A stretch of 19,420 bases of DNA. It comes from DATEVL01 sp035281845 (GTDB taxonomy: Bacteria; Chloroflexota; Anaerolineae; Anaerolineales; E44-bin32). Shown one piece after another: positions 1 to 6,903 of this stretch (position 1 is the first letter of the stretch; each line of letters opens with the position of its first letter). The stretch covers positions 1 to 19,420 of the forward strand of contig DATEVL010000148.1 in NCBI GenBank assembly GCA_035281845.1, read 5' to 3'. A program made the position numbers and the translations under genes. Below the pieces are notes generated by a model. That model was not told the DNA's origin, did not search any database, and was given only the letters and a program-made list of their open reading frames with translations.

Positions 1-283
1 TGCTCTCGCGCACTTCCTGCTTCGGCACATCGTTGGCGTACAGGACGGCCATCACAACCACCGCCACCAGCGTCGCCGGGGCGAAGATGAGCGCTGTCCG
101 GATCAGATCGTCGCCCGGCAGGCGGGCCAGCAAAGCATTGAAACGTGTGGGCTGGGTGTAGAACGCAGCCAGGGCGACAACCGAGATCAACAGCAGCAGG
201 GCCGAAGGCAGAAGCACGACCATCGCCAAGACACGGCTCGGACTCCAGCGATCAGCCGGACCGGGCCGATCACCGGGGACCAT
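1..283 (-). CDS. Small membrane protein, N-terminal part (runs off window)
   Basis: A minus-strand reading frame is open from an ATG at 283 to the window edge (94 codons visible). It begins MVPGDRPGPADRW and holds two strongly hydrophobic stretches, about residues 19-41 and 62-82, separated by a short polar loop, so it is a membrane protein with at least two transmembrane helices. An AGAGGA ribosome-binding site lies about 8 nt before the ATG and supports this start. The last visible residues are polar (NDVPKQEVRES). It follows the Gmad2 lipoprotein gene on the same strand with a gap of 96 nt. I do not recognise the family and the C-terminal part is missing. Confidence 0.6.
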   Translation of the reverse strand, partial: MVPGDRPGPADRWSPSRVLAMVVLLPSALLLLISVVALAAFYTQPTRFNALLARLPGDDLIRTALIFAPATLVAVVVMAVLYANDVPKQEVRES

Positions 284-379
284 TACCAGATCCTCTGCCG
301 ATGAACGCGAGGAGGCCCTGCGACTCTCCGCCGCGTTCCTCAGCGAAGGCCGCGGGGTGGAAGGAGGGTTTCACGCGGC

Positions 380-1228
380 TCAGGGCTCGATCCGAATCTC
401 GACCGACGCCAAGTGCAGCGTCTGGCCGAAGGCGGGGCTCGGATCGAGCACGACGATTCGCCCGGGCCCCGCCGAGCTTACCGAATAGGAGACATCCGCC
501 GTGAAGGGACCGTGCACGCCGTAGTCCGGCGCGCTGACGATGGTTGAGGCCCTTCCCAGGAGCTGTCCGTCCGCGTCGTACACCTCGACGACAAGCGTCT
601 GTTCGAAGCTTGCCAGGCCGATCCCTTCGACGTGCGCCACGCCGCCGCTGATCGTGCCGGCCGGGGCGGGAGCGGTGATCAGGATCAACTCGGCGTGCGG
701 CTCGGCCGCCCGGATGTCCTCCGGGCCGGAAGCGGCCAGGGTGACCTGCGCGGTCGCGAGATGGGTCCGTCCGCCGTCGCGCGGGCTGACGGCGATGACG
801 CGTACTTCACCTGGCTGCTCGGTGGCCGCTTCATTAGTAAAGACAACGTCGGCAGCGAAGAGCCCGCGTTGGCCGAGCTCCGCCTGGATCAGGACCGGCT
901 GCTCAGCAAGGACCCGTTCCACACCTTCATAGAAGGCGACCAGCTGGAGGGCCAGCGTCTGCTCGAATGTGGAATCGGCGACGCCTTCGACATGCACGCG
1001 ACCGACCAGCCGCGAGCCGTTCCCAGGCGTCAGGATCAAGATCGCTTCTTCGGGCAGGCCGCCCGTCTCCGGCGGCGTGGTCGCCTCATTGCCTGTTGCA
1101 GCGCGCTCGGTGGATGGTGCAGACGTCCCTATGGGCAAGGCGCTATTGGTCCCCCGCGAAGGGGAGAAAACGCCGCATGCGATAACCGCCGCCGCCAGGC
1201 CTAGGATGGTGTACTTGATCGGCCTCAT
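380..1228 (-). CDS. Lipoprotein with two tandem Gmad2 (Ig-like) domains
   Basis: The 282-residue product starts MRPIKYTILGLAAAVIAC, a bacterial lipoprotein signal with lipobox V-I-A-C (Cys18), so it should be anchored on the outer face of the membrane. I chose the ATG at 1228 because it gives this clean signal peptide and has a GAAGAGG ribosome-binding site; the longer frame from 1282 adds a non-signal tail. After a Thr/Glu/Pro-rich linker, two homologous beta-rich repeats follow (about 62-165 and 178-282). Each has a pattern like HVEG-xA/xG-xx-S/T-FEQTL, then FxADV, then a terminal beta strand. This matches the Gmad2 immunoglobulin-like domain (Pfam PF10648) first named in spore-germination proteins and common in Chloroflexota and Firmicutes surface proteins. 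Its role is unknown; binding or envelope function is inference. It diverges from the LuxR-HTH gene and shares the intergenic region holding the palindromic operator-like site. Confidence 0.75.
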   Translation of the reverse strand: MRPIKYTILGLAAAVIACGVFSPSRGTNSALPIGTSAPSTERAATGNEATTPPETGGLPEEAILILTPGNGSRLVGRVHVEGVADSTFEQTLALQLVAFYEGVERVLAEQPVLIQAELGQRGLFAADVVFTNEAATEQPGEVRVIAVSPRDGGRTHLATAQVTLAASGPEDIRAAEPHAELILITAPAPAGTISGGVAHVEGIGLASFEQTLVVEVYDADGQLLGRASTIVSAPDYGVHGPFTADVSYSVSSAGPGRIVVLDPSPAFGQTLHLASVEIRIEP

Positions 1229-1267
1229 CTTTGCCCTCTTCGGGCAGTGTAACCGGCGGTTTCGGGT

Positions 1268-1296
1268 TTGACAGTAGAACAAATGTTCTGTATACT
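1268..1296 (+). promoter_or_regulatory. Sigma70-type promoter of the LuxR-HTH gene
   Basis: A perfect -35 TTGACA (1268-1273), a 17-bp spacer and a -10 TATACT (1291-1296) form a near-consensus promoter. The expected transcription start is about 1302-1304, so the ATG at 1306 would be translated from a leaderless or nearly leaderless mRNA. The spacer contains the palindrome listed separately, so a repressor bound there would block RNA polymerase directly. Confidence 0.75.
1276..1289. promoter_or_regulatory. LexA-like (SOS box) palindrome, copy 1
   Basis: AGAACAAATGTTCT is an imperfect palindrome with GAAC-N4-GTTC half-sites, the arrangement known for LexA/DinR boxes in Gram-positive bacteria. 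It lies wholly inside the 17-bp spacer of the promoter at 1268-1296, the classic place for repression. The same 14-mer recurs at 13210-13223 before the PolB cassette. LexA as the ligand is inference; lexA itself is not in the window. Confidence 0.6.
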
Positions 1297-1305
1297 GTAG
1301 GCGGC

Positions 1306-1767
1306 ATGTGGACCCGCCCCTCTCCCGCCATTCCGGTTTCGACCACAGACCGGCCTGCCCCAGGAGGACCTATCCTGGTCGAGGCCGGCGACGACCTGGC
1401 CGAGCAGCTGTGGCACCTGGCCCGGGCGCGGGGAGAGACCCCCGAAATCCTCGCCGCCGATCTGCTTCGCCGAGGGTTGGAAAAGGAAGCGCGCAGGAAG
1501 CAGGCGGAGTCCGCCTTGGCCGCCCTCACCCCGCGCCAGCGCGAGGTCACCCGTTTGGCCATCAGCGGCCAGACCAATCGGCAGATTGCCCGCGCCCTAT
1601 GGCTCTCGCCGGAGACGGTCAAGACCCACCTGCGTCGCGCCCTCGAGCATTTCGACCTCCACAGCAAGGCCGAGCTCCGTTTGCTTCTGATCGACCTTGG
1701 AGATGACATCAAGAACAGTGATCAATCACCAGTAATCAGCGGCCAACAGTCGGCCCGCGCTCTCTGA
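1306..1767 (+). CDS. Small LuxR-type HTH transcriptional regulator
   Basis: The 153-residue product has a C-terminal LuxR/GerE helix-turn-helix, about residues 75-128 (LTPRQREVTRLAISGQTN, then IARAL, SPETVKTHLRRAL and KAELRLLL). The upstream segment (about 25-70) is helical and charged and looks somewhat like a small ribbon-helix-helix or oligomerisation region, but no receiver or ligand-binding domain is present. The ATG at 1306 is preferred over the upstream 1231 frame start because the promoter -10 ends at 1296, which would exclude the earlier codon. The last residues (about 137-153) are encoded by the start of an intergenic repeat region, so the tail may be acquired. The SOS-like palindrome in its promoter suggests it could be a secondary regulator in a stress regulon; this is inference. 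Its target genes are unknown. Confidence 0.75.
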   Translation: MWTRPSPAIPVSTTDRPAPGGPILVEAGDDLAEQLWHLARARGETPEILAADLLRRGLEKEARRKQAESALAALTPRQREVTRLAISGQTNRQIARALWLSPETVKTHLRRALEHFDLHSKAELRLLLIDLGDDIKNSDQSPVISGQQSARAL

Positions 1768-1784
1768 CCACTGACCACCGATCA

Positions 1785-1913
1785 CGAGGCCCGGCGCAGG
1801 AGCTGACCCGACCTCCGTACGTAGCCGCAGGCTTGCGCAGCACCCCGAGCCGGCACTTGCGCTGCGCGCAGCGCAGTGCAGGTGAGCGAGGGGTTAGCCT
1901 GCGCCGGGCCTCG
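1785..1913. repeat. 129-bp nested palindromic element
   Basis: The ends form a perfect 16-bp inverted repeat (1785-1800 CGAGGCCCGGCGCAGG against 1898-1913). Inside is a second near-perfect GC-rich palindrome at 1853-1879 around GCGCTGCGCGCAGCGC. It also contains GTAGCCGCAGG (1821-1831) and TTAGCCTGCGC (1894-1904), pieces of the repeat seen in full at 14796-14850. Immediately upstream (1714-1780) is a degenerate run of GATCA/TGACCAC words like those at 11054-11128 and 14083-14214. It fills the gap before the GAF/PP2C gene; no ORF or transposase is present. Confidence 0.6.
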
Positions 1914-1996
1914 GCCAGAGCTCCTCAGCCTGTTCGCCAGCGGTGGGGCATCGACAACGCAACCGCGCCAATCACCCCAAAGCCTCGTGTGCTACC

Positions 1997-4333
1997 ATGG
2001 ACCCCGGTGAGGAGGGGTCCGCCGCGTCATCCCGGATCCACGGCAGCGTGCCTCCAGACAGCCAGAACCTCGACCAGCAGGCACTGCAACGCCTGCAACA
2101 GATCAGCGCCGAGATCCTCGGTCAGCTCGACCTCGATCCGCTGCTGGCCTCGATCATGACCGGCGCCGCCGATCTCCTCGACGCCTCCCAAATCAATCTC
2201 TACCGCTACGTCCCGAGCCGCGACCTGCTGGAAACCTGGATCCACCTGCGCGCGCCGGAGGGTGTCACTTGGATCGAACACCGACGCGGGGATGGCGTCG
2301 CCGGCAGGGTCCTCCAAACCGGGCGCGGCCTGCGAATTGACGACTACGACCACTGGGAAGGCAGGTCGACCCAATGGCCCACGGGCGTCACCGGACCGGG
2401 AATGGCGGCCCCGATTCGCCGGTCGGAAGAGCTGCTGGGCGTGATCACCGTTGCGCGCCCGCCGCACAGCCGCCTCTTCACCGAGGCGGACCTGACCCTG
2501 CTCCAGCTCTTCGCCAACCAGGCCGCCGTCGCCATCGCCAACGCTCAACTCTACGCCGGCGTCAGCCGCAAGGCCGACGAGCTGTCGAAGCTCTATGACA
2601 CCTCGCTCGACATCGTCAGCCAGCTCGATCTCGAGAGCGTTCTTCAAGCCACCCTGGAGCGGGCCACCAACCTGCTGGACTGCTCCGCCAACCTCAGGTT
2701 GCATGACCCAGAGCAGGACATGCTCGTGCCACTGCTCCCTCTCAAGCAGCCGCAAGACATCGCCTATGCTCTTCTGAGGCCGACGGAGGGACTTTCCGGT
2801 CGAGTCTTCACCACAGGCGAACCCCTCATCGTGAACGACTACGATCACTGGGAAGGTCGTTCACCCCAGTATCCCCCGGGAGTCATCGGCCGCAGCATGG
2901 CCGCTCCCCTCCGTCAGGGAGACCAGATCATCGGCGTCCTGGCCCTCAACCGAACGTCCGATGGCCTTCCCTTCACCGGCGACGATCTGCAGCTGCTGAG
3001 CCTGTTCGCCAACCAGGCCTCGGTGGCGATCACCAACGCCCGCCTCTACGCCGATTCGCGGCTGCAGAGCCAGGAGTTGGGCCACCTATACGAAACCTCG
3101 CTCGACATCACGGGCCGCCTCGACCTCAATGACCTGCTCGACGCCGTCATTCGCCGTACCTCAGCTCTGATCCAGGCACAGCAGGGCGAGATTCTCCTCT
3201 ACGATGCGGAACGGGACGTTACGACAGCGTTCCTTAGCCTTGGCTTGGACGAGGCCGGCCTGCCTACAGACATCCATTCGGTCGGCCTCCCTCCCGACGG
3301 CCTCGACGGCCTCGTCATTCACTCCAGACGCGCAGTGCGCCTCGACGATTACCAGCAGTGGCCGGGTCGGTTGAAGACTCCCGGGCCGGCAACCATGGGG
3401 CCAATGCTCGGGGTGCCGATCGTCCATCGCGGTCAGATACTCGGATCCTTCAGCCTGGCCCGGGCGCCCGGAGCGCCGCCGTTCAGGGACCAAGATGAAC
3501 GCCGGCTCACGCTGTTCGCCAATCAGGCCGCCGTCGCCATCGCCAACGCACGTCAGGTTGAGCAGTTGGAGAGTTTCCATGCACAGCAGGTCGAAAAGGA
3601 GAGGCTCGATCAGCAAGTGCGGACGGCGCAGGCCGTTCAGGCCGGATTGCTCCCGCTCCAGCTTCCCGTGGTCCCCGGGTGGGATATCGCCGCCTTGTGG
3701 CGCCCGGCGCTGCAACTCGGCGGTGACTATTACGACTTCATCCCGCTTGGCCTCGATCGCTGGGCCTGCGTGATGGGCGATGTCTCGGACAAGGGGATCC
3801 CGGCGGCGTTGCTCATGGCCTCGGCACGCAGCCTGTTCCATGCCTATGCCGCGCCCGATCTCCGACCCAGTCTGGTTCTGGAACGCGTCAACCATGACCT
3901 CGTCGCCACTTCCCATTCGGGGATGTTCGTCACGGCTGTCTACGCCGTGGTCGATGCCTCCACCGGCGTCATCCAGCTCTCGGCCGCCGGCCACCCCCCG
4001 CCTCTACTCATTCGGCACCCTGGCCGCGAGGTCCGGGTGATCAAGCTCCGAGGTCTCCCGTTGGGCATCCTGGAAGAAGCTCCGTTCCAAGATGAGACGG
4101 TCAACCTCCAGCCGGGGGAGCGGATCGTCTTCTACACCGACGGGGTGACCGAGGCCACCAGCCTCACCAGGGAATTGTTCGGGGCGTCGCGCCTCGAGGC
4201 GTTTCTCGCCCACTTCGCATCGGGTTCATCAGGCCAACTGATCGACGGCCTCGACTTGGCCGTCCGGGACTTCGTCGGCGCCCATCCCCAGTCGGACGAT
4301 GTGGCCTACCTGACGCTTCGCCGGGAAACCTGA
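1997..4333 (+). CDS. Triple-GAF, SpoIIE/RsbU-like PP2C serine phosphatase
   Basis: The 778-residue product has three consecutive GAF sensor domains (about residues 30-186, 198-351, 364-521). Each ends in a variant of LFANQAAVAIANA and each carries a D/N-D-Y-x-x-W motif. A short coiled-coil linker leads into a C-terminal PP2C-type phosphatase of the SpoIIE/RsbU class (about 541-778). Metal-binding motifs are intact: GGDYYD (575-580), GDVSDKG (from 594), FYTDGVTEA (from 712) and the terminal DDVAYL. The family dephosphorylates anti-anti-sigma (STAS) proteins in partner-switching stress signalling; the GAF domains presumably sense a small ligand or redox state. I chose ATG 1997 because the earlier 1943 codon only adds a non-conserved tail; no clear ribosome-binding site is visible for either. 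The TfoX-like gene follows after 21 nt and may be co-transcribed. No STAS or anti-sigma gene is in the window, so the target is not local. Confidence 0.9.
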   Translation: MDPGEEGSAASSRIHGSVPPDSQNLDQQALQRLQQISAEILGQLDLDPLLASIMTGAADLLDASQINLYRYVPSRDLLETWIHLRAPEGVTWIEHRRGDGVAGRVLQTGRGLRIDDYDHWEGRSTQWPTGVTGPGMAAPIRRSEELLGVITVARPPHSRLFTEADLTLLQLFANQAAVAIANAQLYAGVSRKADELSKLYDTSLDIVSQLDLESVLQATLERATNLLDCSANLRLHDPEQDMLVPLLPLKQPQDIAYALLRPTEGLSGRVFTTGEPLIVNDYDHWEGRSPQYPPGVIGRSMAAPLRQGDQIIGVLALNRTSDGLPFTGDDLQLLSLFANQASVAITNARLYADSRLQSQELGHLYETSLDITGRLDLNDLLDAVIRRTSALIQAQQGEILLYDAERDVTTAFLSLGLDEAGLPTDIHSVGLPPDGLDGLVIHSRRAVRLDDYQQWPGRLKTPGPATMGPMLGVPIVHRGQILGSFSLARAPGAPPFRDQDERRLTLFANQAAVAIANARQVEQLESFHAQQVEKERLDQQVRTAQAVQAGLLPLQLPVVPGWDIAALWRPALQLGGDYYDFIPLGLDRWACVMGDVSDKGIPAALLMASARSLFHAYAAPDLRPSLVLERVNHDLVATSHSGMFVTAVYAVVDASTGVIQLSAAGHPPPLLIRHPGREVRVIKLRGLPLGILEEAPFQDETVNLQPGERIVFYTDGVTEATSLTRELFGASRLEAFLAHFASGSSGQLIDGLDLAVRDFVGAHPQSDDVAYLTLRRET

Positions 4334-4354
4334 CATTCGGCTTCGGAGGACGGC

Positions 4355-4687
4355 ATGGGATACGATACGACTCTCGCTGACCGCATCCGCAAGGCCCTCG
4401 GCCGACAGACCGGTCTGACGGAGAAGGAGATGTTCGGCGGCGTCGCCTTCATGGTACGTGGCAATATGGCCTGCGGCGTCAGCGGGAAGGAAATGATGGT
4501 TCGCGTGGGACCGGCCGGGCACGACGCGGCGATGAAGGAGCCCCACGTGCACCCCTTCAACCTTTCCAGCGGGAAACCTCCCAGAGGATGGCTGCTCGTC
4601 CGGCCGGCCGGGCTCAAGACCGACGCCGAGGTAAAGGCTTGGGTCAAGCGAGGCGTGGCTTTCGCGCTAAGCCTGCCGCCGAAGTGA
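4355..4687 (+). CDS. TfoX/Sxy N-terminal-domain protein
   Basis: The 110-residue product matches the TfoX N-terminal domain (PF04993). It has an N-terminal helix (LADRIRKAL), the conserved KEMFGGVAFMVRGNMACGV strand pair, MMVRVG, and the C-terminal GWLLVRP with KAWVKRG. Stand-alone proteins of this domain are widespread and mostly uncharacterised; full TfoX/Sxy regulates competence in gamma-proteobacteria, but that role should not be assumed here because the C-terminal domain is absent. A strong GGAGGA ribosome-binding site precedes the ATG. It lies 21 nt after the GAF/PP2C gene, probably in one transcript. Confidence 0.88.
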   Translation: MGYDTTLADRIRKALGRQTGLTEKEMFGGVAFMVRGNMACGVSGKEMMVRVGPAGHDAAMKEPHVHPFNLSSGKPPRGWLLVRPAGLKTDAEVKAWVKRGVAFALSLPPK

Positions 4688-4803
4688 CGGCCTGGGATCA
4701 TGACCAGGCCCAAGCTCGAAACTCGCGCCCCTTTGCCGAGGTCAAGGGGTCTTCCTCCAGGCGACCGGCGGGCCGTCTCGGCTTGACAGACGATTACGTA
4801 TCG

Positions 4804-5331
4804 ATGTCGCCTGGCGCTCCCGTTCCGGACCTCGTTTCTCTTGCCGAATCGATCGACCCTTTCCGGGATCGCTTCAACTACCTTTCGGACATCCCACGGC
4901 TTGTCGCTGTGGTTTCTCCGACCTGACCGCCCTGCCTGCGCGGCGCCCGTGCGGTGCACAACCTGACATTGGAACGGGGCGGATCCATGGCCAGCCTATT
5001 GATCTGGATTCACATGCTGCATGCCGACGGCCCGGACTCAGCCCGCCGCGCCGGCCAGGCTCTCCAGGCCGGTCACCTGACTCATTTCTACGACCCCCGC
5101 CGTCGGGTTGGAAAGGCCGTCGCCCCGAGGCTGGGCGCGGCTCGGGCCGTGGTCTGGGACGTCTATCTCTTCTACCCCTCGGGCAGCCGCTGGGAGGAAC
5201 CGGCTCCGTCGCCGGCGGATTGGGCGCATCAGCTGGTTACAGCGTGGGCGGACGCTGCCCACTACCGTTGGGAGGACGAACTGACGCGTTGGCTCAACCA
5301 AGCGACGCGGGGGCACGAGAGTGGAGATTAG
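4804..5331 (+). CDS. Probable thioredoxin-like selenoprotein (in-frame TGA = Sec41, UPPC motif)
   Basis: Reading one frame through TGA at 4924-4926 gives a 175-residue protein beginning MSPGAPVPDLVSLAESIDPF. Before the TGA is DRFN, then PRLVAVVSPT, a hydrophobic beta strand ending in the SPT that precedes the active site in thioredoxin-like proteins. The TGA codon and the next three read U-P-P-C (Sec41, Cys44), followed by LRGARAV. After the TGA come SLLIWIHML, HFYDPRRRVGKAVA, VVWDVYLFYPSG and PADWAHQL, which I recognise as conserved blocks of a thioredoxin-fold family that uses UxxC or CxxC. Both halves are needed for the fold, and the frame is open for at least 72 codons before the TGA. Conventional calling would report only a headless protein from 4954 or 4987. 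The start is uncertain: ATG 4804 has no clear ribosome-binding site. A nonsense mutation of a Cys codon is the alternative. The last codons run into a palindromic repeat. Confidence 0.72.
4949..4959 (+). promoter_or_regulatory. Candidate bacterial SECIS stem-loop
   Basis: GTGC-GGT-GCAC forms a four-pair hairpin whose GGT loop begins 26 nt after the TGA at 4924-4926. Bacterial SECIS elements lie in the coding sequence just after the UGA, with a short stem and a G-containing apical loop at about this distance. A further pairing of CCGCCC (4927-4932) with GGGCGG (4977-4982) could enclose it. The stem is short and GC-rich DNA forms such hairpins by chance, so this is only supportive. Confidence 0.4.
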
Positions 5332-5390
5332 AGATTGGCGATCAGGGCGGGACCTAATTGCTAATCTCCAATCGCCACTCTCCAATCTCC
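5323..5390. terminator. Inverted repeat between convergent genes, possible bidirectional terminator
   Basis: A 19-base arm at 5323-5341 (GGAGATTAGAGATTGGCGA) pairs at 17 of 19 positions with 5372-5390. A third related unit lies at 5361-5376. It sits exactly between the 3' ends of the selenoprotein-like gene (plus) and the 500-aa gene (minus); the TAG stop of the former is inside the left arm. There is no U-tract, so terminator function is inference; it may equally be a dispersed repeat. Confidence 0.5.
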
Positions 5391-5394
5391 GTTC

Positions 5395-6897
5395 TCACCC
5401 CTCGGTCAGCACCATCTTCCTCGCCCCATCCATCCGATAGCCCAGCCAGGCCTGCGGGATCGCCTTCGAGACCGACAACGATCCGTCGTCCATGGCCTCC
5501 CACATCTCCTGGAACGGGGCCTTGCCCGCCACCCATTTCTCGGCCACGACCACGCCGTGGCCGGGCAGCACGGTGAAGACGAGAGTCCGCGGGTCATTCG
5601 GATGGCGTAAACACTCGGCCCGACCAAAAGCGCGTTCGATGGCGACGGCCTGAGCCTCCGTCGAGCACGAGACCGGATACCTGTAATACGGCGCATCCAA
5701 GGGAACAAACTCCGCCCGCTCCGGGTCGTACGAAGCCATGCCGCGGTGGCCGTGCAGCTTCGAACGCAGCACCGGCGCGCGGCCGGCGAGACCGGGGAGA
5801 TCCACGCTAGGAAGTACAGCATCCATGCGCATCATCTCCACCGCTTCCGACGAGGGCGGGATGTTGCTGTGTCCTTCCACTTGCCGGACGACGGCGCCGG
5901 CGCCATCCGCTCGCACACCCACGATCAGTGCCAGCTCGTCTTCGCTGATCCGCCCTTTGTCGACCGGCCGGGCGCTTCCGGTGATCGTCGTCACCAGGGC
6001 CCGGGCCTCCAAATCCCACGTAGCGAAGCAGCCTTCACTGTATTGAGTCGAAACGGCCTGGGCCAGGCCGGGGACGTTGACCAGATCGGCCACCCGCACC
6101 ATCTCGGTGAAGAACGAGCGTCGCCCGAGCTCGAGCGAGGCCCGGATCATCGCCCCCGGTGTGCTCAGAGAGCGCCAGGCGGCCGCCGACAGGGGCGGCT
6201 CCTGGATTTCATGCTGGGTTACCTCGCGTGTCGAGACGGCCGTCGCCATGCGCCGGGCCATGTCCTCATAGAAGGTCTCTGCGTCGTCGAACGCTACATG
6301 CGGATACGCGCCGACGAGGTCCATGTGGTAGGCCGCCCGCGGGCGATCGTCGGCCACCAGGAGAATCACCCGGATGCAGATCGCCTGCGACTGGACGAGC
6401 CGCACCAACGACAGCATCGGGCCCCCGCGGCGGCCCTGCTCGATGAGAACCCGGTGGGCCCGCTCGGTCAAACCGGGGAAGGCGAAGTCGGCCGGATCGG
6501 GCGGTTCCTTGGCCAACGCCGTATCGAAACGCGCCAGGATGGCCTGCAATTCGGCCGGGCTGATGACCACCAGGGTGATCACCGTCGGCGAATGCGTCAG
6601 GCCAAGAGCACGTCGATGGGAAAGCATCAACGCCCGGCGCCACGGCACCGGCTCACCGAAGCGGGCGGTCGTCAGGATCAGGTTGGTCGTCCCGTTCGGG
6701 GCGCCGTGGACGTCGTGGCCGGTGCGCCCTAGATGATCGAGGAAGGCGGGCAGCATCCCCTCAAGAACGGGGTGGTCGCATCCCGGCACATAGGCCAGCC
6801 GCAGCGGTGCCCACCAATCATGCGCCGCCGGCGCGGCCGCCACGCTTCGTTGCGCGATTGCTATGCGATTCATCACCTCAGCCATTTCCGCCACCAC
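5395..6897 (-). CDS. Conserved-looking protein of unknown function (500 aa)
   Basis: I do not recognise this family. The product of about 500 residues appears soluble: there is no signal peptide and no long hydrophobic segment. Visible features are an N-terminal YVPGCDHPVLEGMLPAFLDHL, a central alpha/beta region with VITLVVISPAELQAIL, a region rich in charged helices, and a C-terminal block with PYYRYPVSCS, HPNDPRTLVFTVLPGHGVVVAEKW and the terminal AWLGYRMDGARKM. It starts 6 nt after the stop of the GNAT-like gene on the same strand, so the two form a tight operon. The start is uncertain: GTG 6897 has a GGAG only 2 nt away, while ATG 6888 and ATG 6873 are in frame just downstream. It ends at the palindrome shared with the convergent selenoprotein-like gene. 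Codon usage looks like its neighbours. Confidence 0.75.
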   Translation of the reverse strand: MVAEMAEVMNRIAIAQRSVAAAPAAHDWWAPLRLAYVPGCDHPVLEGMLPAFLDHLGRTGHDVHGAPNGTTNLILTTARFGEPVPWRRALMLSHRRALGLTHSPTVITLVVISPAELQAILARFDTALAKEPPDPADFAFPGLTERAHRVLIEQGRRGGPMLSLVRLVQSQAICIRVILLVADDRPRAAYHMDLVGAYPHVAFDDAETFYEDMARRMATAVSTREVTQHEIQEPPLSAAAWRSLSTPGAMIRASLELGRRSFFTEMVRVADLVNVPGLAQAVSTQYSEGCFATWDLEARALVTTITGSARPVDKGRISEDELALIVGVRADGAGAVVRQVEGHSNIPPSSEAVEMMRMDAVLPSVDLPGLAGRAPVLRSKLHGHRGMASYDPERAEFVPLDAPYYRYPVSCSTEAQAVAIERAFGRAECLRHPNDPRTLVFTVLPGHGVVVAEKWVAGKAPFQEMWEAMDDGSLSVSKAIPQAWLGYRMDGARKMVLTEG

Positions 6898-6903
6898 TCC
6901 AAG

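Noticed and set aside
4588..4926. Independent ORF overlapping the end of the TfoX gene.
   Set aside because: Only the part from about 4804 looks like protein, and it continues through the TGA into the downstream frame; the first part is a shadow of the TfoX gene.
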